Assembly: GCF_029962835.1 (NCBI RefSeq)
Contig: NC_080586.1
Location: 69,751,001 to 69,815,000, forward strand
Source: Magnolia sinica
Lineage: Eukaryota; Streptophyta; Magnoliopsida; Magnoliales; Magnoliaceae
DNA length: 64,000 bases
Direction of reading: 5' to 3'
Below the pieces are notes generated by a model. The model made no database searches and was not told the DNA's origin. It saw only the letters and a program-made list of their open reading frames with translations. Below are positions 27,401 to 39,174 of the stretch, one piece after another (the stretch's first letter is position 1; the number at the start of each line of letters is the position of its first letter). The translations under genes and the position numbers were made by a program.

Positions 27401-30400
27401 CTCAACTGACCCATTTTTCCAAAGTAGCTAATAGAAGGATTGGACCAAGAACTAGCCAGAATTACGAGCATGCCACACCATCAAATCCATAGCTTTAATG
27501 ATAAGGTGGAAGAGCTGCAACCGATCAAACAAACGGATGAACTCATCCATTTTCTCATCTAGTAAGTTCCTTCTACATGGAGGCGATCAAGCCATCAAGG
27601 TGCCGCAAATGGTGAGGCACTGAGCTACTATGACCTCCCTATTGAGCGGCAAACGAGCCAACCTTGGGAATACATCCTGCAAAGCTCTGCCCCACACTAA
27701 ACATCCTCCAAAAAACGAACTCTCCTCCCATCCCCAATCAAGAAAGAGATTCCTTCTCTAAATTTCGAGGTCAGTGAGGCGATTGTCTTCTAAGTGCCAA
27801 AAGCCCTGTAGAGAGAAGACTCCTTCACACTGCATCCCCTATCTTGAGTACCAAGCTTAGGGCTTGTTTGATTTTTCAAGTCATTGGTAAATACCATGTA
27901 AATAGGTAATAATTATTTCCTCTAGTATTTACATCACTCTTCCCAATGTTTGATTTAACCATTGCTTTTTTGATGCAAAAATCAAGACCGCCACAACATA
28001 TTTGTGGGTCCCACCGTGATGCATGTCGCTTATCCACACCGTTCATCTATTATGCCTAATGAATTTATGGCATGAGCCAGAAAATGAGGCATATCCAAAG
28101 CTTAAGTGGACCACACCATGGGAAAAGGGGAATCGAACACTTACCATTAAAAAACTGTTAAGGGACATTGTTTCTTTTGGTGTGGGCCATTTGAGTTTTG
28201 GATCTTCCTCATTTTTCGGCTCATGCCTCAAAATGTTGTAGTAAAACGGATGGACGGAATGGATATATATACATCACCTTGGAATCCACAAATTTAAACT
28301 AGCTCTTTTGAACTGGTTTCCAAGGTAGAAATTTCCATGGATTTTCAAACGAGTGAAATGGTAATAATTACTCATTTCAAGCGTATTTACACAAGCTTTG
28401 AAAAATCAAACACGCCCTTACTTGTTATGATCTCTCACCACAACCTCCCTTCTTTGATGCCGAACCACCATAGCCACTTGCGTAGGAGGGCTAGGTTCAT
28501 GGTTCGTAACTCCCTTATGTCCACTCCACCTTCATAGTTCATACACAGGCTTCCACACCTCCCACTTCAAGAGAAATATCTACTTCTCTTCTACCCCCTT
28601 TCACAAAAAGTCTCTCAAAGCTTCTCTAACCTATCCAAGAGACTATGGGCAACTGAAAAAAGACATGAAGTATATCAACATATTAGAGAAAGCAGCCTTT
28701 ATTAGGGTCAAATGGCCTCCCAGAGAAAGATGTTGACTTTTCTACCTAAAAATTTTCCTCTTGATCACCTTGTCCCAAAAGTACTTGGCTTCCCAATAAA
28801 CAATAGAAGGACTAGATAGGAAGAGGGAAGAGATCCAACCTTATGTCCAAACACCCTAGCCAACCTTGAAATCTCAATTCTATCCATACAAATACCTAGC
28901 ATCTCACTTTTGTTAATATTAACCTTCAAACGTGAAACTGCATCGAAGCATCGGACAACTTTGTGCAAGTTGTCCACCATATCTGTATTGGTGTCACAAA
29001 AGAGAATGCTAGCATCAATAAATTGAAGATGAGAGACATGAACGCCCACATTCGCCACCCTAAATCTGCTAATGAGGTTGACTTCTTGACCTTTGTCGAT
29101 CATTTGCTAAAGAGATTCTGCGATATCTAGGAATAAATAATGAGAAGAGAGTCCTCCTACTCGAGACCCCTCATCACCCTAAAAAAAATAAAAAATAAAA
29201 AATAAAAAATAAAAAATAAAAATAAAAATCCTTTCAGAGACCCAATAACTAGAACAGGAAAAAGAAGCCAATAGAACACTCTTAGATCCAATTCCTCCAC
29301 ATATGCATGTATCATATCTTGTCCTATAGATATCAAGGAATTCCCAATGCAAGTGGTCGTAGGCCCTCTCAATGTCCAACTTGCAAACAATCCTTGCCTT
29401 TCCTTCTATGTGCCTGGAGCCAATGCACTCATAGGCGATGAGGGCTCTATCCAGTATTTGCCTACTTACCACAAAGGTCCCCTAGTTCTCCGAAATTATG
29501 CTAGCTATAACCGCCCTAAATCTCATAATAAGGATCTTGGCTAGGGCCTTGTATGGACCCCCGATGAGGCTAACGGGTTTGTAGTCTTTTAAACTCTCCG
29601 CCCTTTCAACCTTAAGAATAGTTGCAATGAATAACACCCCCTAATTCGGAAGACAGTTGCCCCTTCTCGAAAAACAGAACCCGCATATGCATTCGACAGG
29701 CAACTGAAGCCCAGGTTATCTCACCAAGGTCGTTCCCACCCCTCCTTGGAAAGCAAATCCCCTTCATTACTTGATGATATCATCACAAACATGTGACCTC
29801 TCTTCTAATCTGATGCCATCCACCACTGAGTTGCCAATTTTGTTGTTTCTTGCTCTTACATTAGCTATGTTGTAGAAGAACTGCGTGTTCTTATCTCCTT
29901 CTTCGACCATACCACTCTCGAACGTTGTCTCCACTTGATTTCCTCCTAGAGTCAGTTCAAGTACTTGATTTCCACCCCTCCTTGGAAAGCAAATCTCCTT
30001 CATTACTTGATGATATCATCACAACCATGTGACCTCTCTTCTAATCTGATGCCATCCACCACTGAGTTGCCAATTTTGTTGTTTCTTGCTCTTGCATTAG
30101 CTATGTTGTAGAAGAACTGCGTGTTCTTATCTCCTTCTTCGACCATACCACTCTCGAACGTTGTCTCCACTTGATTTCCTCCTAGAGTCAGTTCAAGTAC
30201 TTGATTTCCTCCTTGAGTCGGTTCGAGTACTCTATGGATAGCTTTGTGCGCCTCTTTTTATCATTTTCTAACAGCTCTCCCCCATCCTCCATGACATCCA
30301 AGGCATGGATTTCCGCAAGGAGATTACCCAGATCAACCTCACGAGCCCCAAAGACCTCCCTTTTCCAAATTTTCAACTTTTCTTTTAACAAATTGAGCTT

Positions 30401-33400
30401 CTTGCACTAGCCTTGCAACTCCCTCGACTTTCATCCACATAAGTTAGAACCATGGTTCTAAATATGGTATTGACCGCCGTATCTGCCTCGCGGAAAAACG
30501 ATACAATATGACGTCGCGTATTGGAATCGGGGTTGTATCGACCTGTATCGGTCATAATTTTTTTAAAGCAAAAAAAAAAGGAAAAAATATCATAAATAGG
30601 AAAAAATGAGATATTCACAAATCTATCATTTTTTGTGTCTTGACCATGTATTCAATGGTGTACCAGACCATTTTTTGATGAGAATGTTGTCTGTCGATTT
30701 AACTTGCTGAAGGTCAACTAAATGGGCCCTAATTGAACACACATTAAACATGATTTGGTGAACAATAGCCTATTACATTGGAAATGCAACAAAAAGAAGA
30801 TGAAAATATAAAAAATTAAGTGAAGGTTTACCCTTCTTTCCGATTTTTCCCATAATGGTCCACTTCGCTTCGATTTGTCGAATCACATTCAAATCATTTG
30901 TTTTGATCATAAAACAGGTCTAAATCTAGCCTAAAATGAGATTTTAAGATTCTTCTATGGTTTAAATGAAAAGAAGACGGGGAGACATGAGTGAATTTTT
31001 GGGGAAAAAAAAATAATAATTCAAATTTGGGGTTTTATGGGCGTATCGACCGATATGGGCCAATACGGTCCAATCGATTCCTATACGACCGATACAGCCC
31101 CATATTGCGTATTGTATCAAGCCAATACAGACACGATACGCCTGTATCGGCCGATACGATACCGATTTTCAAAACTATAGTTAGAACACAAATGGTTTAA
31201 GACCCTAGCTCCTCATCTACCTCGAGAACAATTGGGCAAGATGATCTAAAACTGGTCTTGAGCGACCCTTTAACTAACCTAGAAGGAATCTCTCTAGCTA
31301 GTCTGAGGAAACTAGAATCATGTCAAATCGCAACATAACAATTTCATTCTGCCCGTTTGTCCACGTAAATCTGGCCCCACACATCAGTAAGTCTACCTTT
31401 TCATACGTTTGTATCCATTTGTCTATGTAAATCTGGCCCCACACATTAGTAAGTCTACCTTTTCATACATTTGTATCCAGTTGGCCAAGTCTTTCATGCT
31501 TCTAACAATACAAGTACCGTTACACTTCTCGTTGATGATATGATGATGTTGAAATCCCCACTAATGCACCACAGCACCCTTCATTTTTCTAGAATGCTGC
31601 TTAATTCCTCCCAAAAACATGTCCTCATATCAAATTTGGATGGCCCATAAAATACAATTAACACCTATCTGAAACCCGTTGAGATCTCCCTTCGCACCAC
31701 TAAAATGGAAAAAAACCCCGCACTAACAATCCTCTTTTCTTCACAGGACACAGGTCGAAGTTCCAAGCCACCATAATGCTGCTAGACAAACCCACTCCAT
31801 CCAGAGACCCACCCCTAGATACAAAGGCCTTGGCTCCTCTTCGACCTCCAGAACAATTGGGCAAGATGATCCGAAACTAGTCTTGGGAGACTCTTTAACT
31901 AACCTAGCAAGAAGCTCTCTAGCATGTTCGAGAAACTAGAATCCTGTCAAGATGCGACATAACAATTTCATTATGCGTGTTTGTCCAAGTAAATCTGGCC
32001 CCACACATAAGTCTACCTTTATATCCAATTGGCGAAGTCTTTCATGCTTCTAGTGATACGAGTACCATTAGACTTCTCGTTGATGAATTTGATGATGTTG
32101 GAGTCCCTGCTAATGCACCACAGCACCCTTCACTTTTCTGGAACGCTGCTTAATTCCTCTCAGAACCTTGTCCTCTAGTCAGATTTGCATGGCCCATAAA
32201 CTACGATTAACACCTATTTGAAACCCGTTGAGATCTCCCTAAGCACCACTAAAACAGAAAAATCCCCGCACTAACAATCCTCTTTTCTCCACACGCCGAA
32301 GTTTCAAGCCACCACAATGCCCCTAGACGAGCCCATTGCATCCAAAGACCCACCCATGGATACAAAGGCACCAATTCCTCATCGACCTCCAGAACAATTG
32401 GGCAAGATGATCCGAAACCGGTCTCCTTTAATTGACCTAGCAGAAATCTCTCTAGCCAGTCCGAGGAAACTAGAATCCTATCACGACGCGACACATAACA
32501 ACTTCATTCTACCCGTTTGTCCAAGTAAATCTGGCCCCACACATAAGTCTACCTTTTCATGCCCCACAATGCCCCCACTAATGCACCATGGCACCCTTCA
32601 CTTTTCTAGAATGTTTCTTAATTCCTCCCAGAACCTTGTCCTCTCATCAGACTTGCATGGCCCATAAACTACAATTAACACCAATCTGAAACCCCCTGAC
32701 ATCTCCCTGAGCACCACTAAAACAGAAAAATCCATGCACTAACAATCCTCTTTTCTCCACACATCGAAGTTTCAAGCCACCGCAATGCCCCCAGATGAGC
32801 CCACTGCATCCAGAGACCCACCCCTGGATACAAAGGCACCAGCTCCTCATCGACCTCCAGAACAATTGAGCAGGATGATCTGAAACTGGCCTTGGGAGAC
32901 CCTTTAATTGACCTAGCAGGAATCTCTCTAGCCGGTCCGAGGAAACTACAATCCTGTCAAGACAGGACATAACAACTTCATTCTGCCCGTTTGTCCAAGT
33001 AAATCTGGCCTTGGGAGACCCTTTAACTTACCTAGCAGGAATCTCTATATGTCTGAGTTTTTCTTTGCTACCACCAAATCCTTGCCTACATCAGGACCCA
33101 CCTCCTTCACAAAGTTCACCACTAATTCCTTTGCAATTTTATGTTCTACATCGGGAGCTTGTGGAGATTCAGCGATGTTTAGATAAGGTGTAACTAAAAG
33201 CATTGCTTCGACCTTCTCAGCACTTCTCTCCTTCTCTGGCTCGATAACAAGGCCCCGCGGGGCGAACACATCTCGCCTCCTTAATAAAAGGCCTCTCCCC
33301 CCACATGTGGAGACTAGAGAGTCTTGGCAAATCAGGGGAGGGTACCAGACCCATCACACAATTCGGGGTTGGCACAAGCGAGAGCTCTTCTCAAAACTCA

Positions 33401-36011
33401 GGTTGGACACGTGTCAATACCACCACCTCCACTGGCCCAGCTACCACACCATCATCAGTCGACTCCTACCACATGTCACCTCCGCCATCCCACACCTATC
33501 GAAGCCTCCACATGACTCCCTCTCCTCAACCCTTCATGCACTTGATGCCCAAGCCTCGACCCGTCTCTATACAGAGGCCCAAGCCCCAATCTGAGCCTCC
33601 ACGATTGTCCCTATGCAAGGCACATCCTGGACACATGTTGACAAACCTAACTCTTTCCTGTCAACACTTACTGCCAAATAGCCGGTGAGAGAGACACGTC
33701 TCACTGCCTCTACTCACCAACAGAAGCTACTCCACTTGTCAAAGCGAAGGGAGCCACCTATCCACCAACCCTCTTCCCACTAACCAGGTTCTCGCATGTT
33801 ACCCCCCAACTTTCGGTGCTCCATTGGTCCACCTCACAAGTACTCCTCTCCTCGTTCCTCCTCCTCCCCTCCTTGACTAAGAAGCTTCTTTCTCTTCCAT
33901 TCCACTCCCCATCCACTGGGCAGTCAACACCCCCCATACCTCCTCCCTCTCCACCCTATGCATCATTCGTACCTCGCTGACAACGATCAAGATAGCCCTT
34001 GGATCAACCACAACCCTTTTCTTCCTAATACAGATCCACGCTGCATTAATCTCTTCTCCAACCTTCGTCCCCTCATCAACGGCTAACACTTCTCCCACGC
34101 ATGATTCGATTGCCACAAAGACTTCTTTAAAACACAATTCCTGCAAGAACCCCCAAGTTAGGAACCACACTTCTCTGTCGAAGTGGGAGCTCTCTTCCCA
34201 CTTTCTAATCGATATTACTAGTGCATGATTGAAGACAAGCCCAAACATTACAATCTGATTGAGATTAGTCTCCAGCTTGACAGAAATCTAGACTCCATTT
34301 GCTCCTAGAGGTTTGATCATGTGATCGCCCTCCACCGGCCTGCAAAAGCTTTCAACCATGTGTTTATCTGAGAGACCAAAGCTCCTTCCCTCATCTCCTC
34401 TACAAGAGACCATTGAAGCACTGTCCAAGCATTAGCCACCACTACAAGATCTACTCAGACCGTCATACTAGCCTTAGAAGCTGCCTTCCACACCCGCTTT
34501 CCCTTATCCACCCTATTCTCCTCCATATAGCCCATCCTCCCCCCCTTCACTCTAATTTTGCTCATATCTATTCCCTGCAAATGCATCCTTAAAACATTCA
34601 GAGTTCTCCCCCCATATGCCTCCTCACTTCTGTAACCCGAGCTAGACTCTCCCCTTTCTACTCCTCTCACTTTTCCCTTCCCCTCGTTTTTCTTTGCTCC
34701 TGTTCACCTTTTCATGGTTTCCTCCCTGTTAACTACATCTAGCGGTCTAGCCCATAGTGAGCCCTTTGCACCGCCATCTTCTTCCCCCGAAGCTCTCACC
34801 ATTAAGCACCTCCACTGCCTCGCACAGCTCCTCTTCCCTTTTCATCCTTACGAAAGCAAAACCATGGGGAGTGTCAGCCCCAATTAGTCGGCATAAGGCT
34901 TAGATGATGACAATGATGATTTAGAATGTAGAGATTTACACTCTAATTTATGCAATAGCATGCAATTAATATAATATGATACATATCTAATCTATAATAA
35001 CATTCATTATTTCATATACAAATCAATCTAATGTAAAATAACACTGCATATATTTAGTGAATGTATTAGAGTGACACACATTATTCAACCCCTGGTGTAC
35101 CACATATTGGAGGAAGTAGAGAACAGCAAACCATTCTCATACCAACATAACAGCAACCTGGATTAGGGTTGAACTCTATGGAAGAATTATCAAGCAATTG
35201 GGAATCTTCTGGTTGAGGTATGCAGGTTTTGCTGTCAGTGTTTTCAGCTTCTTTCATATGTGGGGGTTCTGTATTGCTCCCTCCTTCCTCTCAATTTCAA
35301 GAATCAGATAAACTAATCACCATCACATAGAATTTCATTCATGTCAAAAAACAATAGAAAGACCAAGAAGAAAAAGAGAAGAGAGAGACTTTCCCTCCCT
35401 CAATTTCAAGAATCAGATAAAACTCATCACGACCACCTACAATTTCATTCATGCCAGAAAAAAATCGAAAGACCAATAAGAAAAAGAGAAAAGAGAGAAA
35501 CCCAAAAGCCCAAAAACACATACCTCCCATCAACCACAGCATCGAACGTGAACGAAACCAAATGCGAATCCGGATTCCGCTCATCCACCTCAAGCCGGAT
35601 CGTCTCCTTATGCAGGTTGACGACATTCCTCACTGTCGTCGCCTTCTGATGCTCCACGTAAGGTGGCGGAGGGAACGGGGCAACCGCCTGCGAAGAAGAA
35701 GAAGGGCGGAACTGGGACCGACCGTTGTTAGGGTAGTAAGGGTAATTCAAACGAGGGATGGGAGGAGGAGCATAAGAAGAATGATTTGAGAAAGGGGAGT
35801 ACTGGGAATAGACGGTGTGCGTAGGATAAGGGTTTGGAAGAGGGAAAGGGTGTGAAGGATAAGGAGCGTTGGCTGCGAAAGCGAAGGAAGGAGGAGGTGG
35901 AAGTGGACGAGGAATAGGAGGTGGAAGTGGAGAGAGAGATTGGGAAGGAGTGGAAGGAGGTGGATGAGGGTGGTCTTCTCTTCTTCTTCTATTGCTTGAG
36001 GACTGACCCAT
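17577..36011 (-). CDS. LUL: RING E3 ubiquitin ligase, LOG2/LUL (MGRN1-like) family, 3 exons
   Basis: Exons are 35524-36011, 19614-20112 and 17577-17690 (488, 499 and 114 nt). All junctions are GT-AG and the phases match: AG from exon 1 plus T from exon 2 makes Ser163. The product is 366 aa, close to the roughly 390 aa of Arabidopsis LOG2/LUL proteins. The start MGQSSS fits an N-myristoylation site (Gly2, Ser6), so I prefer it to the in-frame ATG at 36032. Residues 10-125 are Pro-rich. Then comes the DAR2 region ([49 protein letters not shown]). A C3HC4 RING follows: Cys311, Cys314, Cys326, His328, Cys332, Cys335, Cys346, Cys349. Intron 2 splits the RING after Val329, a position usually Met. 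Known family members ubiquitinate membrane-associated targets such as the amino-acid exporter GDU1; the target here is unknown. Confidence 0.93.
17691..19613 (-). other. Second intron of the LUL gene (1.9 kb)
   Basis: The donor follows the codon for Val329 and the acceptor precedes Cys330. The intron holds a palindromic-family repeat at about 18010-18440 and a GGGTACCCA-rich repeat at about 18950-19330. I see no separate gene in it. Confidence 0.85.
18010..18440. repeat. Palindromic GTGGGCC-related repeat, divergent subtype
   Basis: GGGCCCGGCGTGATTTGTGT opens it and CACAATGAGCCCCACACGG closes it, with GGCCCACCTGAG and TTGGATCAGCCTGATTTTT inside. It lies in LUL intron 2. Confidence 0.55.
20534..23346. 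mobile_element. 2.8-kb element with about 58-bp inverted ends
   Basis: The left end GGCCCTGTTTGGTTGCC continues to TAACAATAATTA (20592); the right end (about 23290-23346) is its inverted match ending CAACCAAACGGGGCC. Two (AAT)n-bearing segments at 20715-20790 and 20910-20975 are duplicates. No transposase was recognised and no clear target duplication was found, so hAT or Harbinger cannot be decided. Confidence 0.65.
22560..22965. repeat. Palindromic GTGGGCC-related repeat, divergent subtype
   Basis: Family-like words (GTGGGCCACAACGTGAATCT, AAGTAGGCCACACCATAGAA) lie inside the 2.8-kb element of LUL intron 1. Confidence 0.45.
23930..24033. repeat. 52-bp tandem duplication in LUL intron 1
   Basis: Two copies of a unit starting TTGCAGTAAACCCA are identical except for about one base. 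Confidence 0.9.
24419..24466. repeat. (AT)24 microsatellite
   Basis: An uninterrupted AT run of 48 bp within LUL intron 1. Confidence 0.98.
26130..26275. repeat. Duplicated (CA)n-bearing segment
   Basis: CATGTCCTAAAGGG..GAGGTAGAGAT..GAGAGCCTTGGGACAC occurs twice in tandem, each ending in a CA-rich run. Located in LUL intron 1. Confidence 0.85.
26740..26930 (+). mobile_element. Short LINE 3' remnant, opposite orientation
   Basis: Translation gives RLKWFRQ and [14 protein letters not shown], resembling the RLRWFGH...RGRPKKTW tail of plant LINEs. It is short and isolated, so the call is tentative. Confidence 0.4.
27860..28417. mobile_element. PIF/Harbinger-type MITE nested in a LINE
   Basis: The inverted ends GGGCTTGTTTGATTTTTCAA and GGGCGTGTTTGATTTTTCAA match at 19 of 20 bases, with TTA target duplications at 27857-27859 and 28418-28420. 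Inside is a copy of the palindromic GTGGGCC repeat (about 28000-28275). LINE 3' coding sequence resumes on both sides. Confidence 0.85.
29736..30207 (-). repeat. 236-bp tandem duplication in the LINE
   Basis: Copies at 29736-29971 and 29972-30207 differ at only a few positions that I can see, so this duplication is much younger than the LINE insertion. Confidence 0.88.
30451..31178. mobile_element. Mutator-like MITE, GTATCGGCC family, nested in a LINE
   Basis: Flanked by 9-bp duplications AGTTAGAAC (30442-30450 and 31179-31187). The ends are imperfect inverted repeats of the form yATrGTTyTrAAwAT followed by many GTATCGGCCGATAC words. The host LINE continues on both sides. The interior is AT-rich and non-coding. 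Confidence 0.82.
31204..33050 (-). repeat. Tandemly multiplied LINE endonuclease segment (4 units)
   Basis: Four diverged units begin at about 31220, 31845, 32386 and 32854 with CTCCAGAACAATTGGGCAAG-like words and run through AAATCTGGCCCCACACAT. Start-to-start distances are about 625, 541 and 468 bp, so units have lost internal sequence. A further partial unit of about 112 bp offset repeats at 32895/33009. Confidence 0.85.
35290..35505. repeat. Tandem duplication of about 110 bp just inside LUL intron 1
   Basis: Two copies starting CTCAATTTCAAGAATCAGAT lie 20-230 bp downstream of the exon 1 donor on the minus strand. The donor itself is not duplicated. Confidence 0.8.
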
Positions 36012-36239
36012 TCTCTTTTTTGGTCTATGCAAGAGAGAGGGAAGGACTTCTTTTGTGAAGAAGGAAGGAGGTGGGATGGATTTGAGAGAGAGAGAGAGAG
36101 GCAGAGACCTTCTGGAAGAAGGCGCCTCTTCCTCGGAGCAGGGACACGCTTGCGTGTAGGGGTGGCAATGGGCCGCCGAACCCGACCCAAGAGAGATGGA
36201 CCGGACCTAGGCCTCAAATGGTCCAATCTCAAGTAGGCA

Positions 36240-36530
36240 AGGGCATGCAAGGCCCTGTGGGCCCCACCTTGATGTGTTTTAATTACATCGACACCGTCCA
36301 TACTTTTTGAAAGATCTTTTTGATCTTTTCAAAAGGATGGATGGAAAATAAAAATTCTGGTGGCTCCCAAGAAGTCTTTAATGGTGGGTATTCATTCAAC
36401 ATTGTTTCCTTTGGTGTGGTATACCTGAGATTTGTATATGCTTCATTTTTTGGGACCATGCCCTAAAATGAGTAGTCTAAATGGATGGACGGCGTGGATA
36501 TAAGCAATATACATCAGGGTAGGCCGATCC
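36240..36530. repeat. Palindromic GTGGGCC-family MITE copy near the LUL 5' end
   Basis: It opens with CTGTGGGCCCCACCTTGATG and closes with AATATACATCAGGGTAGGCC, about 230 bp upstream of the LUL start codon, so it may overlap promoter DNA. Confidence 0.75.
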
Positions 36531-36899
36531 ATCGCGTGTTGGCCCGCCAGCTACCAAAAGAACTAAACACTACGGCCCCTTGAGGGGTGGGTGGATATGC
36601 TAGCTGCTAGCTGATTGGTCACTGGACCCAATTCCTATGGATCTGAACTTGAACCGTATCAAAATTCAAGGGGTCATGCAACAACACATATTGCTGCATT
36701 GGATTCAAACCTTTTGGATTTGAACTTGGGACCCTGTATCTCAATATCCCGTTTTAGAGATTCTCCACGGTGTGAGCTTATTAGAACTAGATGAGTCATG
36801 GCCAAAACGTTAACAATTCTTAGAACTACGTTTCAAATAATCCATCTAACGTGTATACAAAAATATGATAATTATTTATACTTAGGAAAAAATCTACAA

Positions 36900-37200
36900 T
36901 ATTGGATACTGTGATATTTATTGTTATAGTATATTAGATAGATCCACCTTTTACTAAACCCAAACCCTGGCACAATCTCTCATGTTTCTTTATCTTTTTC
37001 TATTCCCTTGATTATTAATAAAAATATATATGTTATAATTTTTCAATATAGTTTTTTGGATTTAACATGATATTAGAGCACCGATTTTGATCTACCATGT
37101 TCCACATCTATTGTGACCGCTTCCAATCCACCTTTTACTAAACCCAAACCTGGCACAATCTCTCATCTTTCTTTATCTTTTTCTGCCTTTTACTCCAATG
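36900..37200 (+). mobile_element. Possible LTR end and primer-binding site (fossil)
   Basis: A degraded match to the initiator-Met primer-binding site (TGATATTAGAGCA near 37078) follows AT-rich LTR-like sequence. A short stretch around ACCCAAACC.TGGCACAATC is duplicated on either side. No coding part was recognised; old copia-type debris is likely. Confidence 0.3.
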
Positions 37201-38464
37201 CTGTTGTTGCACCGTTGCTGCTACATTAACCTTTTTTTTTCCCTGTTAGCTTGTTAGTACACCCCACTGACAATTCACACTTCACTGTTAGCCACCCCCA
37301 CTAGGGATCGATGAGCTATGCATTAGGGTGTTGCTACATCAACCCTCTACACCCCTGTTACTCTAACTCACCGGCCCTACCCTCGAAACCCTGTTGTTAC
37401 CATGCCACTGCCAAGACACCCCTATCCATGACCCACCGGTCCTAATCAACAACTTTGATTCTCGTTGTTCTTGACAACATTACTTAATTGTTCTTGACAA
37501 CATTACTTAATTTGGCTATGATACAGTATTAAACCATATAAACTAATTTGTAAAAAAAATTAACTCATATTTTTTTCGTTAAGAATTAGAAGAATATATA
37601 GAAGAAATTAAAGATCTCTAAACCTAAAAATTTCCAACAAATACATATTAACAAAAGTGGCAGTATCCTAATCTATTTAATATACTTTAATGTCTTTAAT
37701 ATTGAAATTGTTTTGAGTAAAGATCATCTATAGTGATCCTTGTGAAACCAACAGCTTAGATTACCAAACATAGCCCTCACAAATTCCTGCCCAAATGAGT
37801 CACTTGGGTTAACATCACCCAATGCAGGGATGTATTAATGAATTGTAGAATGACTCGTTTGAGTCAACCCAAAGTTAACTTCAATCTACACATGCTTTTA
37901 AGGTTCATGGTATTTGATGGATGTCCCAGTCATACATTACTCATGCAAGTCTCAAAAAATCATGCATTGGAGAGAAAAGGGTGGAGAAGCAATTGTAAAT
38001 AGGGCAGATAATAAGGCTTTATATGCACATATTTTTAACTTGCACATTCGACACATGCTACTAATTTTTAACCATTCATTTAAAAACAAAAACTGCTACA
38101 AGATAAGTCATCATCTCAAAATAACATTGTTTGAAAAATCCCTAACATGAAGGAATGGACAAATGTAGGGATACTCACACCAGAAATTAGTTGGGCTTGA
38201 CTTCCAGGCCTTGGCTTGGATCTAATTTTCCTGACCCTCGGGAGGATAATATATTAGGGGGGCATATTAGCCGCTCTCAAGATACGAACATAAGACCTTC
38301 CTCTCTAATACTATGTCAAACAATCATTTACTCTAAAAGCTTATGCTATCAAAGTATGATATATCAATGTATATCAAAGGACTTTATCACACCAACATAG
38401 CGGGCGATGCCCCGTACTATTGCCATGAGCATCAAAGGTTTATTCTACCTTAAAAATAAAATAA

Positions 38465-38465
<1 letters not shown>

Positions 38466-38500
<35 letters not shown>
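38466..38500. repeat. (AAT)n microsatellite
   Basis: A simple AAT run between the LUL and PhzF-like genes. Confidence 0.95.
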
Positions 38501-38501
<1 letters not shown>

Positions 38502-38577
38502 GGTTGATGAATGTTACATGGATTCACTATAAATTACTCAAATGCCTTATATTTATTTTAAAAGATTTCTTGTGTCC

Positions 38578-39060
38578 TTGGAGAGAAATGCTCCAATGCT
38601 CCTGGAGTACTACCTCAGTTGCTTAGACTGTCCAATCTATTGATCTGAACTATCTTTTTAGAACATATTTCATCCACTATTATGCAAAAATCACAATGAT
38701 TCGATGATCTAGACCGTCTTTTATTTGGCCTTATTTTCTTTTATCAAAGCTATGGATAGGATGGCTATGAAAGTGGTTGCTTAGAATCATATTCCCTCAC
38801 TAATTGGCCCTAGCAAATAGATGGACGGATTCAATTGATTGGACCTATTTTGTGTAGACAATCATGACCGTCTGTAATAAAGGTCATTGATAAATGGTTA
38901 ATATTTGTTGGGTTAGTGTGATGTTTGCAAGGTAGTTCATGAACTGCGTGTTGGACATAATGAATGGTCAGGATCAATGGATAGGATTGTTTAAATGTTC
39001 CAATACAACTAGGAGCACTATAACTTACAATTCTTTAAGAGCATTGGAGCATTTTTCACT
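38578..39060. mobile_element. Short inverted-repeat element (AATGCTCCAATGCTC ends)
   Basis: Left AAATGCTCCAATGCTC (about 38586) pairs with right GAGCATTGGAGCATTT (about 39040). No coding sequence is visible. The superfamily is unknown. Confidence 0.5.
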
Positions 39061-39174
39061 GTATGGCTGGGGTGTTTGATTTTTAAATCACATGTGTAAA
39101 TACCTATAAAGGTTATCAGTATTTGTGTCATTGACTGACCGTAAAACCAAGGTAGAAAATGGATCACGAACAAA

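Larger units (their letters stand above)
27380..34895 (-). mobile_element. Old RRM-bearing L1 LINE in LUL intron 1
   Basis: In minus-strand order: an RRM-like segment (34745-34895: HGFAFVRM, then [13 protein letters not shown]); a DUF4283-like ORF1 part (33880-34250); an endonuclease region (31204-33050) with SDRLERFLL and RPVSDHP words, tandemly multiplied; a linker with [14 protein letters not shown] (30188-30391) and [20 protein letters not shown] (about 29850); reverse transcriptase (28765-29472) with [17 protein letters not shown] and [14 protein letters not shown]; and a zf-RVT-like 3' part (27380-27850). Many stops and frame changes break it. Two MITEs sit inside. RRM-type ORF1 is known from plant L1 (BNR-type) LINEs. 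Confidence 0.85.
20113..35523 (-). other. 15.4-kb first intron of the LUL gene
   Basis: The donor GT lies at 35523-35522 and the acceptor AG at 20114-20113, joining two exons of one continuous DAR2 domain. The intron is filled with mobile DNA: an old L1 LINE, two nested MITEs, a 2.8-kb element with inverted ends and several simple repeats. The coding exons show no damage, so the gene seems to tolerate the load. Confidence 0.85.

Noticed and set aside
33305-33688. Plus-strand gene
   Set aside because: It lies antisense to the LINE ORF1 region and has a Pro/Ser/Thr-rich shadow composition.
35451-35789. Plus-strand Arg-rich gene
   Set aside because: Shadow of LUL exon 1.
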